NCBI GenBank assembly: GCA_002686705.1
Contig: NYYH01000048.1
Span: 23,436-50,343 of the forward strand
DNA from: Bacteroidota bacterium
GTDB lineage: Bacteria; Bacteroidota; Bacteroidia; Bacteroidales; F082
DNA: 26,908 nt
Direction of reading: 5' to 3'
This document shows, piece by piece, positions 1-7,020 of this stretch; position 1 is the first letter of the stretch, and every line of letters begins with the position of its first letter. The position numbers and the translations under genes are program-made. The notes beneath the pieces are model-generated. The model had not been told where the DNA came from, did no database searches, and saw only the letters and a list, made by a program, of their open reading frames with translations.

Positions 1-266
1 TTAAAAGTGTAGTTAGTATTTTTAATTTCATGGTTGTTATTTTTACAGTTTTTTCAAAACTAACTAATTAATTTCAGTACAAGCCTGGTTCTAGGCAACA
101 GAAGTGATTTAATTACTAAGCATGTTATATTACGAATTATATATAGGATAAAAAGAAGCACATATTTGAAAGAGTAATTTCGTTAAGAATGTGTTAAATA
201 GTAATTTTTGGTTGTGTATTTATTTGAAAATGACGAGTTTCGTGCAAAATTGTTATTTATAATGAA

Positions 267-343
267 TCTAAATTAGCTCAGTTGGCTAGAATATTTGACT
301 GGCAGGCAAGAGGTTACCGGTTCGATTCCGGCATGCTCCACCA
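267..343 (+). pseudogene. Decayed tRNA-Ala (anticodon GGC)
   Basis: A full 77-base tRNA outline is visible: TA at 274-275, D-arm start GCTCAGTTGG at 276-285, anticodon loop CTGGCAG at 299-305 with anticodon GGC at 301-303, T loop TTCGATT at 321-327, and a 3' end TGCTCCA followed by CCA at 341-343. The folds do not close. The 5' acceptor strand (267-273, TCTAAAT) pairs with the 3' strand (333-339, ATGCTCC) at only two positions. The D stem GCTC faces GAAT, and the anticodon and T stems each carry a mismatch (A298/G306 and A316/C332). The loops and the 3' half remain tRNA-Ala-like, so this looks like a diverged extra copy or a remnant. It may also be the scar of an old integration at a tRNA gene (inference). 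A functional tRNA is unlikely. Confidence 0.75.
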
Positions 344-410
344 TAGTGGATTTGCATATGTGTATTTTATATTTAACTTTACGTACAGTTATAAATAAAA
401 TATACTCATT

Positions 411-1949
411 ATGCGACAAATTTATCTTACAATTTTTCTTGTTTTTTTCATCTTTAACTCAGAAGCTCAAACTCAGCTTGGGCAAACTTTATGGGGAGAT
501 GCCCAACATGATCGATTTGGATGGTCAGTAGCGTTAGGAAATAGTGATGGAACTTTAGCCGTAGGAGCACCATATGCTGATATTAATGGGGCATCATCAG
601 GATTAGCAAGAATTTTTCTATTCGATGGAACCTCATGGAATCAAATGGGAAATGATATTCTGGGCGAAAGTGCAGGAGACGAGTTTGGAAAATCAATTGA
701 TTTAAATGATGATGGACAAATAGTTGTTATAGGTAGTGATTACCACGACAACTTTACTGGTCAGTTAAGAGTTTATGAATGGTTTGAGACAGCTGGTAAT
801 TGGGTACAAATGGGACCTGATATTGATGGAGAAAATGCAGGAGATTGGTTCGGATATTCATGCAGCATCAATAGTGCTGGGAACATTATTGCGGGAGGAG
901 CAGTTGGAAATAATGACGCAGGGAATGATGCAGGAAGTGCTAGGGTTTATAAGCTCTCAGGAAACACCTGGGTACAATTGGGGCAGGATATTGTTGGAGA
1001 AAGCCCAGATGATCATTGTGGACATTCAGTAAGCTTAAGCTCTGACGGATATACTTTGTCTGTTGGTGCTGGCCATAATTCTGATGCTGGCTATGAGGCA
1101 GGACATGTCAGAGTTTACATATATGATGATACTCTAAATATTTGGACTCAAAAAGGTCAGGACATTGATGGAGAAGGAACTGGGCCTGATCAATCAGGGA
1201 TTTCAAACAGTATAAGTTCTGATGGTAATACTGTAGCAATAGGAGCAAATAGGAATTTTAACCCCATTACACTTGCTGCAGGACATGTTAGAGTTCACAA
1301 ATATGATGGAACTGATTGGATTCAAGTAGGTCAAGATATAGATGGTTTAATGAATTCTGAAAATGCAGGAAAAGATGTAAGTTTAAGTGGAGATGGAAGT
1401 GTATTAATTCTTGGTGCCATTCACAATAATACCAATGGTATTTATTCTGGACAGGCTAGAGTTTATGAACTAACAGGAGGCAGTTGGGTTCAAATAGGAC
1501 TTCCAATTAATGGGCCAGGACCAGACGATTACATGGGATGGGATACTGACATCAATAGAGCAGGAACTATGGTTGCTGTAGGAGCAGTGACTGCTAGTGG
1601 AGGCCCTAACGGATCAGTTACAGGAATGGTACAGGTTTATGATATTAGTACTTTGGTACCCACAAATGATCTGGAGAATAAAGATTTATTTTCCATATAC
1701 CCCAATCCAAATAGCGGAAACATATCAGTTGAATATCATTTATCTGAAAATACACCTTCGAGAATTACTCTTTATAGTATATTAGGGGAAAATATCAAAA
1801 CCCTATATGATCAATCAGATAACATAGGATATAAAAAATTAGATTTACAACTAACCGATAAATTTGGTCAAATTGTAAAACCTGGTTTGTATATTATCAT
1901 GTTTGAAATAAATGGTCAAAAAATAGAAACCAAAGTAATTGTTCAATAG
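411..1949 (+). CDS. Secreted FG-GAP/beta-propeller-like protein with T9SS type A sorting domain
   Basis: This is a 512-residue protein with a clear signal peptide (residues 1 to about 19, hydrophobic, ending SEAQ). The body is a series of about seven repeats of roughly 50 residues. Each carries a pattern like D-x-F-G-x-S-V/I-x-L-x-x-D-G, then V/I-G-A, then R-V-Y, then W-x-Q-x-G-x-D-I-x-G-E, resembling integrin-type FG-GAP propeller blades. The last 85 or so residues form a T9SS type A C-terminal domain, with a YPNPNSG motif, a GLYIIMFE strand and a final KVIVQ strand. In Bacteroidota such domains direct export across the outer membrane and surface anchoring or release. No enzymatic motif is visible, so an adhesive or structural surface role is inference. 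Its stop codon abuts the following cargo gene. Confidence 0.85.
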   Translation: MRQIYLTIFLVFFIFNSEAQTQLGQTLWGDAQHDRFGWSVALGNSDGTLAVGAPYADINGASSGLARIFLFDGTSWNQMGNDILGESAGDEFGKSIDLNDDGQIVVIGSDYHDNFTGQLRVYEWFETAGNWVQMGPDIDGENAGDWFGYSCSINSAGNIIAGGAVGNNDAGNDAGSARVYKLSGNTWVQLGQDIVGESPDDHCGHSVSLSSDGYTLSVGAGHNSDAGYEAGHVRVYIYDDTLNIWTQKGQDIDGEGTGPDQSGISNSISSDGNTVAIGANRNFNPITLAAGHVRVHKYDGTDWIQVGQDIDGLMNSENAGKDVSLSGDGSVLILGAIHNNTNGIYSGQARVYELTGGSWVQIGLPINGPGPDDYMGWDTDINRAGTMVAVGAVTASGGPNGSVTGMVQVYDISTLVPTNDLENKDLFSIYPNPNSGNISVEYHLSENTPSRITLYSILGENIKTLYDQSDNIGYKKLDLQLTDKFGQIVKPGLYIIMFEINGQKIETKVIVQ

Positions 1950-2998
1950 TTGCCGTACCATTAATCTTCATACTATATAGTTATAATACCGGAAGTCCTG
2001 GTGGAAAAACAGGCTCATTAGGAGATGGAGGCAACACATGTACTGATTGTCATTCGGGGACGTCTCAACCGCAAACGGGATGGATTACATCTGATATTCC
2101 AGCAGAAGGATTTACTGCAGGAGAAACATATCTTTTAACTGCAATTGGCACACATACCGGTGTAGTAAAATTTGGCTTTGAAATTACAGCAGAAGATTCA
2201 TTTGGTTCTAAAATTGGGATACTTAGTCTTGCAGAGCCAACACGAACTAAGTTTACTAATGCAAATAAAGCTGTAACACATACCGCTAATGGAAATACAC
2301 CAACCGGTAATTCAAATACATGGACTGTAAATTGGACCGCACCCGATCCAGCCCCTTCATTAGTAAAATTTAACGCTGCATTTAATGCTGCTAATGGTAA
2401 TGGTAATAACTCTGGTGATCAAATATATACTTCATTAACGTCTTACAATCTGTATTTACCACCAAACCCACAAATTACAATGGTGGAGCCTAATCATGAA
2501 GAACAAGGTTTTGAAGGTGAATTAGCTATATCAGGTGATGAAACTAGTTGGATATCAGGAGTTGATGAAGTACGGTTTGAGTTACATGATGATAACGATG
2601 TTTTTTTTATTGCTAATCAAATAATTGTTGTCCTTGATGATTTAATTACCGTATCAGTATCAATTCCAAGCGACATAGAGATTGGTAGCTACGATGTGCA
2701 TGTTGATGATCTCGTGTTAGAGAATGGATTTGTAGTTGATGTGATAGATGCAATAGCAGATAACTATCTGGCTGATGCTGTTTCTATTTATCCAAATCCT
2801 GCCTCAGACAATGTTGTTGTTAGTGCACCAATTGGCTCGCAAGTTGTTATAACTGACATAGGAGGTCGTAGATTAAGTGAATTTAAAGTTTCAGGCAAAA
2901 CAATAGATATTGATGTTTCCTCATATAATAGTGGATTATATTTAGTACAAATAACTCATAATGGTGTTGCCTTTTCGGGGAAACTAATTAAAAATTAG
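1946..2998 (+). CDS. Choice-of-anchor V-type secreted protein with CxxCH motif and T9SS type A domain; start codon not found
   Basis: One reading frame runs without a stop from 1907 to 2998. From about 1958 it encodes a hydrophobic stretch (PLIFILYSY), then SPGGKTG, a CTDCH motif (2039-2053), an HTGVVKFGFE strand and a FNAANGNG segment. These are hallmarks of the Bacteroidota family annotated as choice-of-anchor V (reelin-like) domain proteins. The C-terminus is a T9SS type A sorting domain with YPNPASDN and a GLYLVQI strand. CxxCH could bind heme c, but that is not shown here. No ATG, GTG or TTG exists in this frame before the domain: the upstream in-frame stop is TGA at 1904, and the next ATG is only at 2480, inside the protein. 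The gene may be 5'-truncated, frameshifted, or use an unusual start. The left coordinate given is where the signal-like segment begins, not a proven start. Confidence 0.7.
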   Translation: MVAVPLIFILYSYNTGSPGGKTGSLGDGGNTCTDCHSGTSQPQTGWITSDIPAEGFTAGETYLLTAIGTHTGVVKFGFEITAEDSFGSKIGILSLAEPTRTKFTNANKAVTHTANGNTPTGNSNTWTVNWTAPDPAPSLVKFNAAFNAANGNGNNSGDQIYTSLTSYNLYLPPNPQITMVEPNHEEQGFEGELAISGDETSWISGVDEVRFELHDDNDVFFIANQIIVVLDDLITVSVSIPSDIEIGSYDVHVDDLVLENGFVVDVIDAIADNYLADAVSIYPNPASDNVVVSAPIGSQVVITDIGGRRLSEFKVSGKTIDIDVSSYNSGLYLVQITHNGVAFSGKLIKN

Positions 2999-3049
2999 GC
3001 AACCTTTTATTATTTAAATTTTCATAGTTAATACCTGTAATTATTTGGA

Positions 3050-3087
3050 AACCTTCCTGGCCTCTCAGGCCTTGGAAGGTTTTTTAT
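3050..3087 (+). terminator. Strong intrinsic terminator
   Basis: An 8-bp outer stem (AACCTTCC at 3050-3057 with GGAAGGTT at 3074-3081) and a 5-bp inner stem (GGCCT at 3059-3063 with AGGCC at 3067-3071) enclose a three-base loop. A run of six T (3080-3085) follows. It lies about 50 bases after the stop of the choice-of-anchor V gene and should end that transcript. Confidence 0.88.
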
Positions 3088-3238
3088 TATCAAAGATTAA
3101 ATAATATATTATTCTGAGAAACTCTAATCAGGATCTGTAATAACTTGTAATTTTAGGCTGATACGTGAAAACAGGTGATGTTATTGACAGTGATTAGTTA
3201 AGAATTGCAAATTTTTCATACTATTAGCCATAGTTTTT

Positions 3239-3246
3239 TAACTTTG
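3239..3246 (+). promoter_or_regulatory. Candidate Bacteroidota -7 element (TAACTTTG)
   Basis: TAACTTTG matches TAnnTTTG, the -7 consensus of Bacteroidota housekeeping promoters. It ends 16 bases before the ATG of the zinc-ribbon gene and follows the terminator. No convincing -33 TTTG is seen at the usual spacing, so support is moderate. Confidence 0.4.
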
Positions 3247-3262
3247 GAAAAAAATACCCAAA

Positions 3263-3616
3263 ATGGATAATTATTGCCTTGAATGTGGAACTCTTCTATT
3301 GGGAAGGGTGGATAAAAAGTTTTGTAACGATCAGTGCAGAAACAACTATCACAATAAAGAAAACAGAGAGGACTCCGTCCTAATAAGAAATGTTAACATT
3401 ATTCTTAAAAAGAACAGAAATATATTAAAGAATTTAAATCCTGTTGGAAAAATTAAGATAAAAAAGCAAGCGTTAGTTTCCGAAGGTTTTAATTTCAAGT
3501 ATTTTACCAACTTGTATAAAACAAAAGATAACCGTATTTATTATTTTGTATACGAGCACGGATATATTGATCTTGGTAACGATTATTTTGCTTTAGTAAT
3601 AAATATGGATATATAA
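3263..3616 (+). CDS. Small zinc-ribbon protein, function unknown
   Basis: This is a 117-residue soluble protein. Residues 5-25 hold CLEC followed by FCNDQC, giving four cysteines in a CxxC...CxxxC zinc-ribbon arrangement, followed directly by RNNYHN. The middle (about residues 38-70) is basic and asparagine/lysine-rich, and the C-terminal half forms a compact strand-rich domain (FKYFTNLYKT, YYFVYEHGY, YFALVINM). I recognise the general layout from conserved hypothetical proteins of Bacteroidota but know no assigned role. A nucleic-acid-binding function would fit the zinc ribbon plus the basic region (inference). It has its own terminator-isolated unit with a -7 element upstream, and is separated by 77 bases from the O-acyltransferase gene. 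Confidence 0.8.
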   Translation: MDNYCLECGTLLLGRVDKKFCNDQCRNNYHNKENREDSVLIRNVNIILKKNRNILKNLNPVGKIKIKKQALVSEGFNFKYFTNLYKTKDNRIYYFVYEHGYIDLGNDYFALVINMDI

Positions 3617-3670
3617 TGATGCCTGTCATACATGGTGTGTAATAAATTACCAACTAAAAATTGTTGATAT

Positions 3671-3688
3671 TTGCAACCAAATTTGCAA
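3671..3688 (+). repeat. Paired TTGCAA palindromes ahead of the O-acyltransferase gene
   Basis: Two copies of the self-complementary hexamer TTGCAA (3671-3676 and 3683-3688) lie 12 bases apart, the second ending 5 bases before the ATG at 3694. In each copy the base before is T, giving a direct repeat of TTTGCAA. This could be an operator or simply AT-rich coincidence. Confidence 0.3.
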
Positions 3689-3693
3689 ACTAG

Positions 3694-5118
3694 ATGGTTT
3701 TTAGTACAAGTTTATTTCTAACGATTTTTCTTCCCATCTTCCTCATCATATACAATGTTGTTGGAAAAAAACTTAAAAACTGGGTAATATTACTAGCAAG
3801 TATTATTTTCTACGCCTGGGGTGCACCAAAATTTGTTTTTATTCTCATCGGATCAACCATTATCGATTTTTATCTGGTTAGGATGATGTACAATTCAAAG
3901 GCAATCAGTCGAAAACGAGCTTTATTAATCGTTTCTATTACATTAAACCTCGGATTGTTAGCGTATTTTAAATATGCTAATTTTTTTATAGAAAACGTTA
4001 ATTCCTTTTTACATCTGATGGGTATTAATCCAATTAGCTGGTTTAATGTACTGCTTCCTATAGGTATATCATTTTACACATTTCAAACACTTACTTATTC
4101 AATAGATATTTATCGAAACGTTCATAAACCACTTGATAGAGTAAATGATTATCTGCTTTATATTATGTCATTTCCACAAATGATTGCAGGTCCTATTGTT
4201 CGGTTTAATACTATTGCTGATCAGATAGTTGAAAGAAATGAAACCATTGATGATAAACTTACTGGCTTTATCAGATTTTCAATTGGTTTAGCGAAAAAAG
4301 TTCTTATAGCAAATGTGATGGGGGAGCAGGCCGATCTGATTATGAATAGCGATATTAGTAATATAAGTACAGCAATGGCATGGACCGGGATAATGGCTTA
4401 TACCTTCCAAATTTACTTTGATTTCTCCGGCTATTCTGATATGGCGATTGGAATGGGAAGAATGATGGGGTTTAAGTTTCCTGAAAACTTCAATAATCCT
4501 TATGTCTCGAGAAGCATCACTGAGTTTTGGAGACGTTGGCATATAACTCTGGGAGCCTGGATGCGTGATTATTTATATATACCACTTGGAGGCAGCAAGG
4601 TGAGTACAAAACGACGTTTGTACTTTAACCTATGGTTTGTGTTTTTGGTTTCAGGGTTATGGCATGGAGCATCGTGGAGTTTTGTTGTTTGGGGTGCCTA
4701 TCATGGCTTCTTTTTGGTTGCTGAACGACTTTTTCTGTTAAAATTTTATAAGCGAATTGGAAAATTACCAAGTGTGATCATAACTTTTTTGATTGTGATT
4801 ATTGGTTGGGTATTTTTTAGAATTGAACAATTTGACCTCGCAATTATATATTTAAAAAAAATGTTTGTATTACAGTTTAGTGATGCTGATTTCAGTACAA
4901 TCCCTTCTTTTGTGTTTTTCATATTAGTAGCAGCTGTATTTTCATTTATCACATTGTTTAAGTCGGGACTTAAGCTTGATAGATTTTTCTTTAACAATGA
5001 CAACTACAGGAATGCTTCATATTATTGGATGATACCCATTGGAATAATATTGTTTGCAATATCACTGAGTTCGATTACTTCGTCAGGATTTAATCCGTTT
5101 ATATATTTTAGATTTTAG
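3694..5118 (+). CDS. MBOAT family membrane O-acyltransferase (AlgI/DltB-like)
   Basis: This is a 474-residue polytopic membrane protein of the usual AlgI length. It begins with the family's typical N-terminus (MVFSTSLFLTIFLPI). Family motifs seen include SFYTFQTLTYSIDIYR (near 126-141), SFPQMIAGPIVRF (159-171), FDFSGYSDMAIG (242-253), EFWRRWHITL with His283, and GLWHGASW with His324, the conserved MBOAT histidine. AlgI-type enzymes pass acetyl groups across the inner membrane so that a periplasmic partner can acetylate an exported polysaccharide or cell-wall polymer. The next gene starts one base after this stop and encodes a matching AlgX/DHHW-like partner, so the two very likely form a two-gene transfer system. 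No polymer synthesis genes lie nearby, so the acceptor is unknown. Confidence 0.93.
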   Translation: MVFSTSLFLTIFLPIFLIIYNVVGKKLKNWVILLASIIFYAWGAPKFVFILIGSTIIDFYLVRMMYNSKAISRKRALLIVSITLNLGLLAYFKYANFFIENVNSFLHLMGINPISWFNVLLPIGISFYTFQTLTYSIDIYRNVHKPLDRVNDYLLYIMSFPQMIAGPIVRFNTIADQIVERNETIDDKLTGFIRFSIGLAKKVLIANVMGEQADLIMNSDISNISTAMAWTGIMAYTFQIYFDFSGYSDMAIGMGRMMGFKFPENFNNPYVSRSITEFWRRWHITLGAWMRDYLYIPLGGSKVSTKRRLYFNLWFVFLVSGLWHGASWSFVVWGAYHGFFLVAERLFLLKFYKRIGKLPSVIITFLIVIIGWVFFRIEQFDLAIIYLKKMFVLQFSDADFSTIPSFVFFILVAAVFSFITLFKSGLKLDRFFFNNDNYRNASYYWMIPIGIILFAISLSSITSSGFNPFIYFRF

Positions 5119-5119
5119 A

Positions 5120-6457
5120 ATGAGCAGCAACTATAATATATTAATTAAAAAAGCACTTTATGTAATTATTGTGTTTTTATTGATATTGCCTTTAATTCAG
5201 CAGAATACCGCAGTTGTTTATGTTAAGCCTTTGAAAGGATCAGTAAAGAAAGTTAAGGATCCTAAGTTTACTTTTAAGAGTTGGTTTAGTGGCGATTATC
5301 AATCACAAAAAGAAAAATTTATAAATAATACTTTCGGTTTCCGTACATCGTTTGTAAGACTACATAATCAACTCGACTATTCGTTATTTGGTAAGATAAA
5401 TGCTAAAAGTGTTATTCTGGGAAAGGACGAATATTTGTACGAGTTGAGCTATATCTATGAATATTTGGGACGAAATTTTCTTGGGAGAGATGTAATTAAA
5501 CAAAAAGTTGCAAAGCTTAAAAGCGTTAGTGATTCTCTATCTGCCAGAGGTATTGACCTAATAGTACTATTTGCAGCTGGAAAGGCTAGTTATTATCCTG
5601 AGTATTTCCCTGACAGCCTACAGGAGAAGTCGAAAACAATTTCTAATTTTGATTATTTCACACATGCTATCGACTCTGCTGGTATATTAAACATTGATTT
5701 TAATACTTGGTTTGTGGAAATGAAAGATACAATTAGTTATCCACTTTTCACAAAAGGTGGAATTCATTGGAATAAATATGGAGAATATCTTGTTGTCGAC
5801 TCATTGATTAGTTATGTTGAAAAGTTAAGAGGAGTGAAGCTTCCTCAAGTTGTTGTTGATAAAATAGAAATTACTTCAATACCAAGATATAGAGATAACG
5901 ATATTGCGGAAGGGATGAATTTGATATTTCCACATTCAAATGCTCCAATGGCCTATCCTGAAATATCCATAGATAAAAGTCAGCCTTTCGATACTGTTAA
6001 TGCTATGGTGGTAGCCGATAGTTATTACTGGGAATTGTATAACGAAGGATTATCGAGAGATGTTTTCAACAATGGTCAGTTTTGGTACTACAATCGAAAA
6101 ATATATTCTCAAAAACCAGGTTGGGCCACATTGCCAGTAAATGAAACGGATATTAGGGCTGAAGTAGAAAAAAGTGATATTGTGTTTATACTTCAAACCG
6201 AAGCCACTTTGTATAGATTTGGATTTGGTTTTGTAGAAAAGGAAGTAGAACTATATGCGCAAAAAGATTATAATCCAAATGTTGAACCACTTGAACAGCA
6301 ACAATTAAAAGCAATTATAAGAAGCATTAAGACAAATGAAAAATGGTATGCTGAAATTTTGAAAAAAGCAGAAAAGAAAGGAATTACTCCTGAAGAAATG
6401 CTATTGATTGATGCCAGGTATATAATTGATCAAAGAAAAAAAGCGGATAAAAATTAG
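5120..6457 (+). CDS. DHHW/AlgX-AlgJ-like periplasmic acetyltransferase partner
   Basis: This is a 445-residue protein with one N-terminal membrane anchor (about residues 11-27) and a periplasmic body. The region around 60-105 (FINNTFGFRTSFVRLHN, then VILGKDEYLY) is typical of the DHHW/AlgX family. GGIHWNKYGE (residues 213-222) carries the His-Trp pair of SGNH-like acetyltransferases. VVADSYYW near 298-304 is a plausible site for the Asp-Ser catalytic block. Together with the MBOAT gene one base upstream it should form an O-acetylation pair, in which the membrane protein supplies acetyl and this one transfers it. The C-terminal 60 residues are charged and helical. Its stop codon overlaps that of the convergent HD-like gene by four bases. 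Confidence 0.82.
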   Translation: MSSNYNILIKKALYVIIVFLLILPLIQQNTAVVYVKPLKGSVKKVKDPKFTFKSWFSGDYQSQKEKFINNTFGFRTSFVRLHNQLDYSLFGKINAKSVILGKDEYLYELSYIYEYLGRNFLGRDVIKQKVAKLKSVSDSLSARGIDLIVLFAAGKASYYPEYFPDSLQEKSKTISNFDYFTHAIDSAGILNIDFNTWFVEMKDTISYPLFTKGGIHWNKYGEYLVVDSLISYVEKLRGVKLPQVVVDKIEITSIPRYRDNDIAEGMNLIFPHSNAPMAYPEISIDKSQPFDTVNAMVVADSYYWELYNEGLSRDVFNNGQFWYYNRKIYSQKPGWATLPVNETDIRAEVEKSDIVFILQTEATLYRFGFGFVEKEVELYAQKDYNPNVEPLEQQQLKAIIRSIKTNEKWYAEILKKAEKKGITPEEMLLIDARYIIDQRKKADKN

Positions 6458-7005
6458 ATTATCAGTCGATCTTTAAATGGCAGAAAGGTCATAAAATCAG
6501 CATGGTGAACCAGGTAGGCTTCAGTTGTCCGCTTTACCATATTCCCCTCCCCGGCATGAGTTGCAATTATATGGCATACTTCGGCAGGAACTCCGGCTTC
6601 CTCTGCTAAGCTAACACCGCTGAATGGATGACGCAAATACTTGCCATAGTTTCCTTGAATTGCTTTACCATTATCGTCTAGCACATATTCCAGTAGTTTA
6701 CCAACATCAGCTAGAATGGCTCCAGATATTAGTACATCCATATTAACAGGAAGTTCGCCATGATACATCTCATTCACTTTGTTGCCCGCATCTCGCACTA
6801 TATGTACAACAGATCTCTTGTGATCCATGAATGTAACTTTCAAATCGGGACCACATAACAATGTGAAAGGTATTCTGTTGAGATCTTCAGGTAGTAGTAC
6901 ACTTCTTTCAAGGGCTAATTGCCATGTTAAAGCTGTGCTTTTTCGGAGTGCTTCATCCTGAATCCAAAGTAATTCAGGCCAAAGCTTTAATACTTCTGCA
7001 TTCAT
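6454..7005 (-). CDS. HD-domain-like protein with altered HD dyad
   Basis: This is a 183-residue soluble protein. An HD-type helical core is recognisable: HIVRDAGNKV with His68, GAILADVGKLLEY (95-107), RHPFSG with His126, HIIATHAGEG with His145 and His150, and VHHAD with His167, His168 and Asp170. In HD phosphohydrolases the segment before VGKL normally reads H-D. Here it is Ala99-Asp100, so one metal ligand is missing while the remaining histidines are kept. Activity may be altered or lost, or other histidines may compensate (inference). It lies 15 bases downstream of the dehydrogenase gene on the same strand, so both are probably co-transcribed. I do not know its substrate. Its TAA overlaps the stop of the convergent DHHW gene. 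Confidence 0.78.
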   Translation of the reverse strand: MNAEVLKLWPELLWIQDEALRKSTALTWQLALERSVLLPEDLNRIPFTLLCGPDLKVTFMDHKRSVVHIVRDAGNKVNEMYHGELPVNMDVLISGAILADVGKLLEYVLDDNGKAIQGNYGKYLRHPFSGVSLAEEAGVPAEVCHIIATHAGEGNMVKRTTEAYLVHHADFMTFLPFKDRLII

Positions 7006-7020
7006 TTTAATTAGTTTTTG

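Noticed and set aside
83..96. Small hairpin GCCT...AGGC as a terminator
   Set aside because: Only four pairs and no following T run.
295..531. 78-residue open frame across the tRNA relic
   Set aside because: It overlaps the tRNA-like sequence and the start of the better-supported secreted protein, and has no recognisable features.
3694..6457. Alginate biosynthesis cluster
   Set aside because: Only the acetylation pair is present; no alginate polymerase, epimerase or export genes occur in the window.
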